A stretch of 64,000 nucleotides of DNA from Sporomusaceae bacterium (GCA_022839045.1 JALHDI010000002.1:12042-76041), one strand, 5' to 3'; shown: positions 25,531-34,277, counted from the stretch's first letter. Notes: generated by a model from the sequence alone, not told the origin. Translations and numbers: made by a program.

Positions 25531-26076
25531 ATGGCACGCTATGCAATGGTTTTCGATACCCGGCGTTGCATCGGCTGCCATTCGTGCACGGTAGCCTGCC
25601 GGACGAAGAACGAGCTTCCCCTGGATATGATCTACAACCCGGTCACCACTGTCGGCCCGACCGGCGTATACCCCAATCTGAGCATGGTACACCTGCCCCT
25701 GATCTGTATGCACTGCGACAATCCGCCGTGCGTCGATGCCTGCCCGACAGGAGCTTCGCAGCGGCGGGACGACGGGATCGTGTTCGTGGAGGACAGGAAG
25801 TGCGTCGGCTGTCTGGCGTGCGTTATGGCCTGTCCCTACGGGGCCCGCGTGAAGAACCACGAGACGGGAGCGGTGCAGAAGTGCGACTTCTGCAAGGACC
25901 GGGTCGATGAGGGCAAGCTGCCGTACTGCGTGCTGACCTGCCATCAGAAGGCCCGCGTTTTCGGCGACCTGGACGACGAGACGAGTGGAGTATACAAACT
26001 TGTAAACGGTGAGCGTGCGGTACGCCTGCTGGCAGAGCTGGGCACCGAACCTTATGCCTTTTACATTTACGGATAG
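25531..26076 (+). CDS. DmsB/NrfC-like four-cluster ferredoxin subunit
   Basis: A 181-residue electron-transfer subunit with four 4Fe-4S motifs: CIGCHSCTVAC, CMHCDNPPCVDACP, CVGCLACVMACP and CDFCKDR with CVLTC. No signal peptide is seen. The start lies one base after the stop of the oxidoreductase gene, so translation is coupled. It should carry electrons between the molybdenum subunit and the NrfD membrane protein encoded next. Confidence 0.94.
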   Translation: MARYAMVFDTRRCIGCHSCTVACRTKNELPLDMIYNPVTTVGPTGVYPNLSMVHLPLICMHCDNPPCVDACPTGASQRRDDGIVFVEDRKCVGCLACVMACPYGARVKNHETGAVQKCDFCKDRVDEGKLPYCVLTCHQKARVFGDLDDETSGVYKLVNGERAVRLLAELGTEPYAFYIYG

Positions 26077-26088
26077 GAGGCGGAGCTG

Positions 26089-27018
26089 ATGAGTCAAAAG
26101 CATGAGGGCTGGGGCTGGATGCTGGCCGTCGATTTCTTCTTCGCCGGGATGGGCGGCGCGATGCTGGTGATCGCCGGGATTGCCGACCTGTTCGTCGGCG
26201 AGGGGCGCACCTCGGCGCTTGCCAGTTTCCTCGGGTCGGCCTTTATGGCCATGGGATCGGGACTGCTGGTCCTCGAACTCGGCCGCCCCTTTCAGTCGTG
26301 GCGGGTGTTTATGAATCCCAAGGCGATCCTGACGGTGGGGGCCTGGGTCATGTCGCTGGCGATCTGCGCCGGCCTGGTTTACACCACGTTTTCGTTCGCC
26401 GTCTTCCCCTGGAGCGGCCTGGTGTTCGTCCGTAAGCTGCTGGCGCTCCTCATGATCGTCACCGGTCTGGTGGTGGCCACCTACCCCGGCATTCTGCTCG
26501 GCCGCCTCAAAGGCCGCCCGTTGTGGGTAGGCCCGGGGATGACGAGCCTGTTTCTGACCTCTTCGCTCGTCACCGCGTTCGCCGCGCATTACCTGTGCGG
26601 ACTGTTCATGCCGCCGGCGACGATTCCCGACGTGCTGGCCGGGTTTCCGGCGATTATCGCGGTGCTGCTGGTGGTGCAACTGCTGCTGTGGGTCAGCTAT
26701 ATGTGGGTGAAACGCAGCGGCGCGACCGAGGCGGAGGCGGTAGCCGCCCGGCGATGGATTTCAGGCGAGTATTCCGCGGCGTTCAAGTACGGGTTCATCC
26801 TGGCGGGAACGGTGCTGCCGCTGGCGCTGGTGCTGGCGTATGCGCCGCTCTGTCAGGCGGCGGGCGCCTTCCTGGTGCTGGTGGGCGGCTTCATCATGCG
26901 CATGCTGGTGGTATACGCCGGCGGTGCGGACCGGACGTGGCTGCCGGGCGAGGTGAAGTACCGGTCACGGCTGCCGCACGGTGACGAGGCATTCATGAAA
27001 GCCTGGAACGGTAAGTAG
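26089..27018 (+). CDS. NrfD/PsrC-like membrane subunit
   Basis: A 309-residue membrane protein with about eight hydrophobic helices. The opening GWGWMLAVDFFFAGMGGAMLVIAGIADL and LELGRPFQSWRVFMNPKAILTVGAW segments match the NrfD/PsrC family, which exchanges electrons with menaquinone. It completes a catalytic, Fe-S and membrane set whose two other subunits lack export signals, implying an enzyme that faces the cytoplasm. Confidence 0.9.
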   Translation: MSQKHEGWGWMLAVDFFFAGMGGAMLVIAGIADLFVGEGRTSALASFLGSAFMAMGSGLLVLELGRPFQSWRVFMNPKAILTVGAWVMSLAICAGLVYTTFSFAVFPWSGLVFVRKLLALLMIVTGLVVATYPGILLGRLKGRPLWVGPGMTSLFLTSSLVTAFAAHYLCGLFMPPATIPDVLAGFPAIIAVLLVVQLLLWVSYMWVKRSGATEAEAVAARRWISGEYSAAFKYGFILAGTVLPLALVLAYAPLCQAAGAFLVLVGGFIMRMLVVYAGGADRTWLPGEVKYRSRLPHGDEAFMKAWNGK

Positions 27019-27054
27019 CTTCGCCGCAAATACACGAAGATCAGGAGACTGGCT

Positions 27055-28371
27055 ATGCAACCGGCTGAAATCACCACAGTCAATACCGTTTTGAATCGTA
27101 CCGAGAGCGTCTGTCCCATATGCCTGAGGGTCGTCGCCGCGCAGGTCGTTACCGAGGGCCGGGCCGTCTATCTGGAAAAGGAATGTCCTGAGCACGGGGC
27201 GTTCAAGACGTACCTGTGGCCGGATGTCGACCACTATCGGTGGATGGGGGCGTTCGAGTTCCCCTGCGTGCGGCCTAAACAGCCGCTGCCTGCCGTGCAG
27301 GGCTGCCCGCGCGACTGCGGGCCGTGCACGGGCCACCTCCGCCAGCCGACCCTGGTGGAGCTTGAACTCACCCACCGCTGCAACCTGCGCTGCCCGGTCT
27401 GTTTCATGGCGGCTGGTTCGGCGCAGAAGGGCGCGCCGGCCGACCCGGATATGAAAGCTATTGAGGATATGTTCAGGGCCGCGATAGCGAGAACTGGACC
27501 CCAGACGAGCATCCAGCTTACCGGCGGCGAGCCGACCGTGCGCGAGGACCTGGCTGATATCGTCCGGCTGGGCCGGAAAATAGGCTTCAACGCCATCGAG
27601 GTGAATACCAACGGCGTGGTGATCGCCCAAGACCCGGGCTACGCCGCGCGGCTGGCCGAGGCGGGGATAAGCGGCATTTATCTGCAGTTCGACGGCCTGA
27701 GCCAGGAGGTATACCGGAAAATCCGCGGCGAGGACCTACTGGCGGTGAAACTGCGGGCGATCGAAAACTGCCGGGCGGCTGGCGTCCAGGCGGTGCTGGC
27801 GATGACGGTAATCGGCGGCATCAACGACGGCCAGATGGGCGCGGTGTTGGAGTTTGCCCTCGAAAATCGCGACGTGGTCGTGGGTATCGCCTATCAGCCG
27901 GCTTTCGGCTCGGGACGGTTCGAGGTGGCTCCCGAGCGGCGGTTGACGATGGGGGACGTGGCGTTTATGCTGGCCGAGCAGAGCCAGGGATTGCTCGGGC
28001 CGTACGATCTTTGGCCGCTGGCGTGTTCGCACCCGCTCTGCTCTTGCGCCACTTATATCGTGGAGGAACAAGGGAAATTCGGCCCCCTGACCCGTCGGAT
28101 CACTCCCGCGGAGTATACGGAACATTTCGATCCGGCCAGCCCGCAGGGCTCGATATTCCCGGATATCGCAGCGAGACGGTTTCCTGAGCTTGGTCCCGGC
28201 TTGTCGGTTGTCGTGATGGGTTATATGGACGCCAGGAGCATGGATCTTGAGCGCCTCCGGGAGTGCAGCATGTTGGTCGCCGGGCCGGAAGGACGGTTGA
28301 TCCCGTTTTGCGCCTACCAGCTTACCGACATGTCCGGACATAAAACGGCCACTCAAGGGTGCGGAACATGA
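27055..28371 (+). CDS. Radical SAM protein, COG1964/MJ0619-like
   Basis: A 438-residue radical SAM protein. A zinc-finger-like N-terminus (CPICLRVV, then CPEHGAFKTYLW) and CPRDCGPC precede the SAM cluster motif CNLRCPVCF near residue 110. LTGGEPTVREDL and EVNTNGVVIAQDP follow. The layout resembles COG1964, whose archaeal member MJ0619 methylates a pterin precursor. In this operon it could modify a pterin or a cofactor of the flanking molybdenum enzymes; that is inference. Its stop overlaps the next oxidoreductase start as ATGA. Confidence 0.82.
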   Translation: MQPAEITTVNTVLNRTESVCPICLRVVAAQVVTEGRAVYLEKECPEHGAFKTYLWPDVDHYRWMGAFEFPCVRPKQPLPAVQGCPRDCGPCTGHLRQPTLVELELTHRCNLRCPVCFMAAGSAQKGAPADPDMKAIEDMFRAAIARTGPQTSIQLTGGEPTVREDLADIVRLGRKIGFNAIEVNTNGVVIAQDPGYAARLAEAGISGIYLQFDGLSQEVYRKIRGEDLLAVKLRAIENCRAAGVQAVLAMTVIGGINDGQMGAVLEFALENRDVVVGIAYQPAFGSGRFEVAPERRLTMGDVAFMLAEQSQGLLGPYDLWPLACSHPLCSCATYIVEEQGKFGPLTRRITPAEYTEHFDPASPQGSIFPDIAARRFPELGPGLSVVVMGYMDARSMDLERLRECSMLVAGPEGRLIPFCAYQLTDMSGHKTATQGCGT

Positions 28372-30551
28372 CGCAAGAAAAACTCGTGAAGACGAACTGT
28401 CGCTTCTGCGGCTATCAGTGCGGCCTGACGGCCACGGTCGCCGGCGGCCGGGTGACGGCGGTCGAGCCCGACCCCTCCCAGTATCCCGGCGATGCGAGCA
28501 TCCAGCGCGGCTGCCGGCGGTGGCGGGTGGCGCCGGAGTTTTTGGACCATCCCCGGAGGGTCAATTATCCGCTGAAGCGGGTGGGCGAACGCGGCAGCGG
28601 GCAGTGGCAGCGGATAACCTGGGACGAGGCGTTGGACGGAATCGCGGCCAAGCTGGCGACGCTCAAGGAGCGCTACGGCCCGGAGACGCTGGCGACCTGC
28701 ATCGGCGGCCCGCACGCGGTATTCTGGCCGCTGCACCGGTTCATGACGCTTTTCGGCAGCCCTAATAACGTGGGGATTGGCCAGATATGCTGGAATCCGG
28801 CCACGTGGGTCAACACGCTGACATACGGCTGGACGATCGAGAACGAGCTCGACCCGGAGCAGACGGGGTGCGCACTGTTTTGGGGAACGAATCCGGCCGA
28901 ATCGGACAATTCTTTGCTATGGCGCCAACTGATGCGCTTCAGCCAGACGGGAAAGCCGCTGATCGTCGTCGACCCGCGGCGGACGCGGACGGCGGAGCTG
29001 GCGACGCTGTGGCTGCCGGTACGCCCCGGTACCGATGCTGTGCTGGCCCTGGGCCTCATCAACGTGATCGTGGCCGAGAGGCTGTACGACGAGGCGTTCG
29101 TCGAGGGTTGGTGCAACGGCTTCGCGCGCCTGGCGGAGCATGTGGCCCGCTATACGCCTTCATATGTGGAGGACGTTGCGGGGATAAAGGCGGAAACGGT
29201 CGTGGCGGCAGCCCGCCTGTACGCCGGGAATGCCCCGGCGACCTTGTTCTCCGGCCGCGGCATCGACCAGATCGGCGCCAACAGTTTCCAGACCCAGCGG
29301 GGACTGGCGATTTTGCGGGCCATCACCGGCAACCTGGATGTGCCCGGAGGTTCGCATATCACGGAGATGCCCGATTTTATCCCGGAGATCGACCTGGAGC
29401 TGAGCGAGCAGTTTCCGCCCGAGGCGCGCCACAAGGGCCTGGGAAGTCTGGCGTTGCAGTCGTACCCCGGTTATGAGCGCGTCCGGCGGCTGACGATGCG
29501 GCACGGCCGGCGGTTGCCGATGCGTTACCTGACTTCCGCCCCGCCCAATCTCGTATGGCGGGCGATGCTGACCGGCGAGCCGTATCCAGTCCGCTCGCTG
29601 ATCGTGATGGCGACCAATCCGCTGCTGACCCAGGCCGACTCCCGTTTGGTATACGAGGCGCTGAAGAGCCTCGATCTGCTGGTGGTGCTGGAGCTGTTCC
29701 CGACGCCGACGGCGATGCTGGCCGATTATGTGCTGCCGAGCGCCGGCGCTCTGGAACGGCCGCTGCTGGAGACGAAGGCCGGTACGGCCAACCTGGCGTA
29801 CGGGGGCGCGAAAGCAGTCGAGCCGTATTACGAGCGCCGCCCCGACTACGATTTCTGGCGGGGGCTCGGGCTGAGGCTGGGGCAGGAGAATGACTGGCCC
29901 TGGCAGAGTTTCGAGGCGGCGCTGGCCGCCAGCATGGCGCCGACAGGCTGGGCGTGGGAGGATTTCTGCCGCGAGGGCCTGTATTCGCTGCCGCCCGAGT
30001 ACCGCAAGCACGAGCGGATCGACCCGCAGACCGGCAAGCCGGCCGGGTTCGCCACGGCCAGCGGCAAGGTGGAGCTGTTCTGCGAGCTTGTCGCGGAGAT
30101 CGGCGGCGACCCGCTGCCGGTTCCCCGATTGCCGCCTGAGACGAACGCGGCGTTCCCGCTGGCGCTGATCACCGGGGCGCGGTTCCAGCCGTATTTCGCC
30201 TCGAGCTTCCGGCAGTTCGCATCTTTGCGGTCTGCCCACCCCGAGCCCTGGGCCGAGGTGAGCGCCGCCACGGCCCGCAGGCTTGGCCTCGAGCAGGGCT
30301 GCCGGGTATGGGTGGAGACGGCGCGCGGGCGGGCGCGATTTACGCTGCGGATCGCCCGGATGGGCGACGACGTGGTCAGCGCCGAGTACGGGTGGTGGTA
30401 CCCGGAAAAGGTTGCGGCCGAGCCCGACCTGGGCGGCCTATGGGAAGCGAACGCCAACGTCCTGATCAATGCCGACTACGAAGCTTCCGATCCCCTCATC
30501 GGGACCGCTACATATAACGGCGTGCCCTGCCGTGTGACGAGAGCGGAATAG
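28368..30551 (+). CDS. Molybdopterin-dependent oxidoreductase, DMSO reductase family (second)
   Basis: A 727-residue protein clearly paralogous to the one at 23289, with the same motifs: CRFCGYQC plus a later cysteine for the 4Fe-4S cluster, WDEALDGIAAKLATL, VVDPRRTRTAELATLWLPVRPG, and ATNPLLTQADSRL. The probable metal ligand cysteine lies in IGQICWNP. It has no Tat signal. Start ATG 28368 overlaps the radical SAM stop; an upstream GTG 28359 is less likely. It has no Fe-S or membrane partner of its own and may share those of the first enzyme or act alone. Confidence 0.87.
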   Translation: MTQEKLVKTNCRFCGYQCGLTATVAGGRVTAVEPDPSQYPGDASIQRGCRRWRVAPEFLDHPRRVNYPLKRVGERGSGQWQRITWDEALDGIAAKLATLKERYGPETLATCIGGPHAVFWPLHRFMTLFGSPNNVGIGQICWNPATWVNTLTYGWTIENELDPEQTGCALFWGTNPAESDNSLLWRQLMRFSQTGKPLIVVDPRRTRTAELATLWLPVRPGTDAVLALGLINVIVAERLYDEAFVEGWCNGFARLAEHVARYTPSYVEDVAGIKAETVVAAARLYAGNAPATLFSGRGIDQIGANSFQTQRGLAILRAITGNLDVPGGSHITEMPDFIPEIDLELSEQFPPEARHKGLGSLALQSYPGYERVRRLTMRHGRRLPMRYLTSAPPNLVWRAMLTGEPYPVRSLIVMATNPLLTQADSRLVYEALKSLDLLVVLELFPTPTAMLADYVLPSAGALERPLLETKAGTANLAYGGAKAVEPYYERRPDYDFWRGLGLRLGQENDWPWQSFEAALAASMAPTGWAWEDFCREGLYSLPPEYRKHERIDPQTGKPAGFATASGKVELFCELVAEIGGDPLPVPRLPPETNAAFPLALITGARFQPYFASSFRQFASLRSAHPEPWAEVSAATARRLGLEQGCRVWVETARGRARFTLRIARMGDDVVSAEYGWWYPEKVAAEPDLGGLWEANANVLINADYEASDPLIGTATYNGVPCRVTRAE

Positions 30552-30557
30552 GGTCCT

Positions 30558-30588
30558 AAAATGACACTGTTATCGCAAAAACGGATTG
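30558..30588 (+). promoter_or_regulatory. Conserved enhancer-like element, copy 3
   Basis: AAAATGACACT, four variable bases, TCGCAAAAA, C, GGATTG, seven bases after the stop of the preceding gene and 146 bases before the sigma-54 promoter at 30735. Confidence 0.8.
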
Positions 30589-30646
30589 GCCGCAATTCGG
30601 GGCAAGAAGCCGGATTAATGCGCATGTCGACGGGTGTCCGGGCATC

Positions 30647-30658
30647 CCAAAAAGAGAT
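30647..30658 (+). promoter_or_regulatory. Second conserved element upstream of sigma-54 promoter
   Basis: CCAAAAAGAGAT, identical to the element at 18959-18970 and also ending 76 bases before its promoter. Confidence 0.65.
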
Positions 30659-30734
30659 AGGGCCGATTGCCGCGTCCCCGTGAAGACACGCCGTCAAGCC
30701 CGCTATTAAGCCATTTTCAGCGATTTCGACAAGC

Positions 30735-30750
30735 TGGCACGCATATTGCA
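30735..30750 (+). promoter_or_regulatory. Sigma-54 promoter, third oxidoreductase unit
   Basis: TGGCACGCATATTGCA, a full consensus match. The leader before the gene at 30942 is about 180 bases and contains no recognised structure. Confidence 0.9.
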
Positions 30751-30941
30751 TGTAATTACCAGCGACGAACAGTGGGTATAGATCTGGGCAGTGCTATGCC
30801 TCATTAAGATAGATATCCCCCCGGTTTCTGCAGCAGATGATGGCCCGGCAATCGCCCGGAGGAGGTGCATGGGGTAAGGGAATAAGCCGATCAGTTCTTT
30901 GAGGTCAAAGAAATAAAGTTCTAGAAAGGGTTGGTGAGATC

Positions 30942-33188
30942 GTGAACAAAGAATGGAAGCACGAAAACGCGGACGGTTCATATACCGTCAGAACCTGCGG
31001 CTGGTCGCCCCCCGGTGACCATCCCGTAGGATGCGGCATGAAGCTCCACGTCAAAAACGGCAAACTCGTAAAAGTCGAGGGCGACCCCGATCACCCCATC
31101 AGCCAGGGCCGCCTGTGCGTACGCTGTCTGACCCTGCCCGAATACGTGCATCATCCGCAGCGCATCACCTCGCCGATGAAGCGCGCCCCCGAAGACCGTG
31201 GCAAAGATAAATGGCAGAAGATCTCCTGGGACGAAGCATGGGACATCATCGTTCCCAAAATTAAGCAACTTAAAAAAGACCACGGCGCCGAATCCATCGT
31301 CGTCTTCGGCGGCACCGGCCGTCAGGCGTGCCTGTACTACTACCCGCTCGGCTTCGCCTCCATTGGCACCCCGAACGTCTGCTACCCCTGGAGCGGCTGG
31401 TCCTGCTACGGCCCGCGCTGCTCCATCACCGACTACATCCTCGGCGCCGGCTACCCTGAAATCGACTTCGCCGGCACCTATCCCGACCGCTACGACAACC
31501 CCAACTACGTCCAGCCCAAGTGGATCATGGAGTGGGGCAAAAACCCACTCATGTCCAACCCGGACGGCTTCTTCGGCCACTCGCTCATCGACCTGCTGAA
31601 ACGCGGCACCGAGCTCATCATGATCGACCCGCGGATGACCTGGCTCGGCACCCGGTCCAAATACGTCTGCCAGCTCCGTCCCGGCACCGACACCGCCCTG
31701 GCCCTTGCCTTCCTCAACGTCATCATCAACGAGGAACTCTACGACAAGGACTTCGTCGAAAACTGGTGCTACGGCTTCGACGAACTCAAGGAGCGCGTCC
31801 AGGAATACCCGCCGGAGAAAGTCGCCGACATCACCTGGGTACCGGCGGAAAAAATCCGCGAAGTCGCCCGCTTCATCGCCACCAACAAACCCGGCGCCAT
31901 CCAGTGGGGCCTGGCCGTCGACGAAAACCCCAACGGCGTCCAGCTCGGCCACGCCATCCTCTCACTGTGCGCCATCACCGGTAACCTCGATGTTCCCGGC
32001 GGCATCACCCTCGGGCCGCCCGCCGCGCTGCTCGGCAAATGGCGGATGGAAACCCGCCGCAACCTCTCCCCCGAACTGTGGGACAAACGCATCGGCGCCA
32101 AAGAATGGCCGGCGCTCAGCACCGCCATGGCGACCACCCACCCGGACGAAACCCTCGACACCCTCGAGACCGGCAAACCCTACAAACTGCGCATGGGCTG
32201 GTTCAACAGCTCCAACTTCATCACCCCGACCTGCTCCGCGCAGCCTGACCGTTGGTACCGGGCCCTCAAGAGCCTCGAGTTCAACGTCGTCCAGGATACC
32301 TTCATGACCCCGACTGCCATGGCCTTCGCCGACATCTTCCTGCCGCTGCCCACCTTCGCCGAAGCCGACGGCGTCGTCGTCACCCACTTCGGCCGCAACG
32401 CCGTCTTCCTGGGCGCCATCAACCAGGCCCTGCGCGTCGGCGACACCAAATCCGACATCGAAGTCTGCATCGAGCTCGGCAAACGCCTCCACCCCGACAT
32501 GTGGCCGTTCGACAGCGTCGAAGACTTCTTCAGCCAACAGCTCAAACCCGAACTCGGCATCGACTTCAACGGCCTCCGCGAACAATTCATCTACCAGCCC
32601 AAGTACCAGTACCGCAAGTTCGAATCCGGCAAACTGCGCAGCGACGGCGAACCCGGCTTCAACACCGTCACCGGCATGGTCGAACTCACCTCAACCCTGT
32701 TCGAAGCCTGGGGCGAAGATTCCCTGCCGTACTACCAGGAGCCTCCCTACAGCCCGGCCAGCACGCCGGAACTCTTCAAAGAGTATCCGTTCGTCCTCAC
32801 CACCGGTGCGCGCAAATTCACCTCCTTCCATTCCGAGCACAGGCAGATATCCACCCTGCGCGAAATCGATCCCGATCCGGAAATGGAAATCCATCCCGAC
32901 GCCGCCGCCAAACTCGGCATCATCGACGGCGACTGGGTCATGATGGAAAACATGTTCGGCAAATCGAAAGCCCGCGCCAAACTCACCCCCATCATCCACC
33001 CGCAGGTCGTCCACGCCACCCACGGCTGGTGGTTCCCCGAAAAACCGGGCGAAGAGCCCAGCCTGTTCGGCGTCTGGGAATCCAACATCAACACGCTGAT
33101 CCCGCACAAACACATCGGCAAACTCGGCTTCGGCTGCCCGGCCAAGCAGATGATCTGCAAGGTGTACCGGATCGAAGAAGGAGTCTGA
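30942..33188 (+). CDS. Molybdopterin-dependent oxidoreductase, DMSO reductase family (third)
   Basis: A 748-residue enzyme from a different branch than its two neighbours. The cluster cysteines are in TCGWSPPGDHPVGCGMK and GRLCVRC, and the probable metal ligand is the cysteine of SGWSCYGPR. MIDPRMTWLGTRSKYVCQLRPGTDTALALAF and TTGARKFTSFHSEHRQ mark the later domains. The branch recalls acetylene hydratase and catechol dehydroxylases, so a non-redox or hydroxyl-moving reaction is possible; this is a family-level guess. The start is GTG 30942. Codon use strongly favours C in third position, unlike the GCG/CTG-rich neighbours, which suggests high expression or separate origin. Confidence 0.86.
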   Translation: MNKEWKHENADGSYTVRTCGWSPPGDHPVGCGMKLHVKNGKLVKVEGDPDHPISQGRLCVRCLTLPEYVHHPQRITSPMKRAPEDRGKDKWQKISWDEAWDIIVPKIKQLKKDHGAESIVVFGGTGRQACLYYYPLGFASIGTPNVCYPWSGWSCYGPRCSITDYILGAGYPEIDFAGTYPDRYDNPNYVQPKWIMEWGKNPLMSNPDGFFGHSLIDLLKRGTELIMIDPRMTWLGTRSKYVCQLRPGTDTALALAFLNVIINEELYDKDFVENWCYGFDELKERVQEYPPEKVADITWVPAEKIREVARFIATNKPGAIQWGLAVDENPNGVQLGHAILSLCAITGNLDVPGGITLGPPAALLGKWRMETRRNLSPELWDKRIGAKEWPALSTAMATTHPDETLDTLETGKPYKLRMGWFNSSNFITPTCSAQPDRWYRALKSLEFNVVQDTFMTPTAMAFADIFLPLPTFAEADGVVVTHFGRNAVFLGAINQALRVGDTKSDIEVCIELGKRLHPDMWPFDSVEDFFSQQLKPELGIDFNGLREQFIYQPKYQYRKFESGKLRSDGEPGFNTVTGMVELTSTLFEAWGEDSLPYYQEPPYSPASTPELFKEYPFVLTTGARKFTSFHSEHRQISTLREIDPDPEMEIHPDAAAKLGIIDGDWVMMENMFGKSKARAKLTPIIHPQVVHATHGWWFPEKPGEEPSLFGVWESNINTLIPHKHIGKLGFGCPAKQMICKVYRIEEGV

Positions 33189-33259
33189 ACCGCCCGCGAG
33201 GCCGGCCATTCCGGAAGGATTCCGCCGGCCGACGAAGAAAAGCGATAGGAGGGTGAACA

Positions 33260-33598
33260 ATGTCACGTAACGGCTTGTTGATCGACTACCAATACTGCAC
33301 AGGCTGCCACAGCTGCGAAGTGGCCTGCAAGAATGAACATAAAATCCCCCGTGGCAAGTGGGGCATAAAACTCACCGAAGTCGGTCCCTACCAGATCGAA
33401 GGCGACAAGTGGGAATGGGACTACGTACCCGTCCCCACCTCGCTGTGCGACCTGTGCGAAGACCGGGTCAAAAACGGCGAAAAACCCACCTGCGTCCATC
33501 ACTGCCTCGGTCAGTGCATGGAATACGGCCCGATCGAAGAACTTGCCAAGAAAATGGCCGAGAAAAAAAGCAAGAAGGTCGTCCTGTTCGCGCCCTGA
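33260..33598 (+). CDS. Short 4Fe-4S ferredoxin-like subunit
   Basis: A 112-residue protein with a truncated DmsB-like layout: CTGCHSCEVAC at residues 12-22, CDLCEDR near 67, and CVHHCLGQC near 80. Ordinary DmsB proteins have 16 cluster cysteines; this one has about nine, enough for one or two clusters. The tail is Lys-rich (KKMAEKKSKK). It follows the third oxidoreductase by 71 bases, with SD AGGAGG, and is probably its electron-transfer partner. Confidence 0.82.
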   Translation: MSRNGLLIDYQYCTGCHSCEVACKNEHKIPRGKWGIKLTEVGPYQIEGDKWEWDYVPVPTSLCDLCEDRVKNGEKPTCVHHCLGQCMEYGPIEELAKKMAEKKSKKVVLFAP

Positions 33599-33645
33599 GC
33601 GCCGCACTGACAACCTGTTCCGACTGCTGAAGACAGGCATGGTGA

Positions 33646-33678
33646 CCGCGAGTCCCCCCTTTAGGGAGGGGCTCGCGG
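33646..33678 (+). promoter_or_regulatory. Intercistronic hairpin
   Basis: CCGCGAGTCCCC pairs with GGGGCTCGCGG, with one flank slip, across the short loop around TTTAG. No T tract follows, so it is more likely an mRNA-stabilising structure or translation modulator than a terminator. Confidence 0.5.
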
Positions 33679-33717
33679 CAGTGTGCGTATTCAGTAACAG
33701 GGAAAGGAGGGACAAGA

Positions 33718-33867
33718 ATGGCGGAAGAGAACAAACCGGAAGCCCCGAAGCCGCGCAAGGTTATTCAGAAGCCCCTCAACCCGCTGGCGATGAAACCGGG
33801 CCAGAATTACGAAACCACCAAGTACGCTCCGGAAAAGCCCTATAAGGAAATCGAGAAGAAAGATTAA
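33718..33867 (+). CDS. Small basic hypothetical protein (49 aa)
   Basis: A 49-residue protein starting MAEENKPEAPKPRKVIQKPLN, rich in Lys and Pro, without cysteines or a hydrophobic stretch. GGAAAGGAGG lies seven bases before ATG 33718, one of the better SDs in the window. It sits between the ferredoxin-like gene and the zinc-ribbon gene of the third sigma-54 unit. I do not recognise the family; an accessory role for the oxidoreductase is inferred only from position. Confidence 0.7.
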   Translation: MAEENKPEAPKPRKVIQKPLNPLAMKPGQNYETTKYAPEKPYKEIEKKD

Positions 33868-33903
33868 CCGGCTGTCCTTTGGAAGGGACCGCGTCGGTAC
33901 ACG

Positions 33904-33942
33904 AAAACAGCCTGCCGTGCGCTATCGCGGGCAGGCTGTTTT
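33904..33942 (+). terminator. Attenuator or terminator inside the unit
   Basis: AACAGCCTGCC and GGCAGGCTGTTTT form a stem of 11 pairs followed by four T. It precedes the zinc-ribbon gene and would lower its expression relative to the upstream genes. Confidence 0.6.
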
Positions 33943-34001
33943 CGCCGTTGCGGTCGGCGGCCGGCGCCGCGGAGCGCGCAAGGCGCAGGAGGAAAAAACA
34001 C

Positions 34002-34277
34002 ATGTGTTGGTCCTGTAATCCCTACTGCGGCGGCTGCAAGCCGCCGAAACCGAAACCGCGCAAATGCCCCAACTGCAAAGCCTACTGCTTCGACGAAGAG
34101 CGGAAAAACTGCCCCAAATGCGGCGCAGTCCTCCCCGAGCACGTGCCGCCGCCCACCGTCATGTGCCTCTACATCGGCCAACTGTGCGCCAACCCCTGCC
34201 TGCGGCACAAGAAAGCCCCCGAGGAGGGGACCGAAGCGGCCTGCATATGGCATACGCCGCCGAAAGACTCCGTTTAG
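34002..34277 (+). CDS. Cys-rich zinc-ribbon protein (91 aa)
   Basis: A 91-residue protein with about 13 cysteines. It opens MCWSCNPYCGGCKPPKPKPRK, then has a CPNC/CPKC zinc ribbon, and a second half with CLYIGQLCANPCLRHKK. GCAGGAGG precedes ATG 34002. It resembles the smaller MC-starting zinc-ribbon protein at 18633, and both sit on sigma-54 transcripts of the same island. A metal-delivery, maturation or protein-contact role for the third oxidoreductase is possible but unproven. Confidence 0.8.
   Translation: MCWSCNPYCGGCKPPKPKPRKCPNCKAYCFDEERKNCPKCGAVLPEHVPPPTVMCLYIGQLCANPCLRHKKAPEEGTEAACIWHTPPKDSV

Noticed and set aside
23949..26679. Long - strand frames (496 and 450 codons)
   Set aside because: They are antisense to the oxidoreductase, DmsB-like and NrfD genes; the low-complexity Arg/His/Gln content is typical of shadows.
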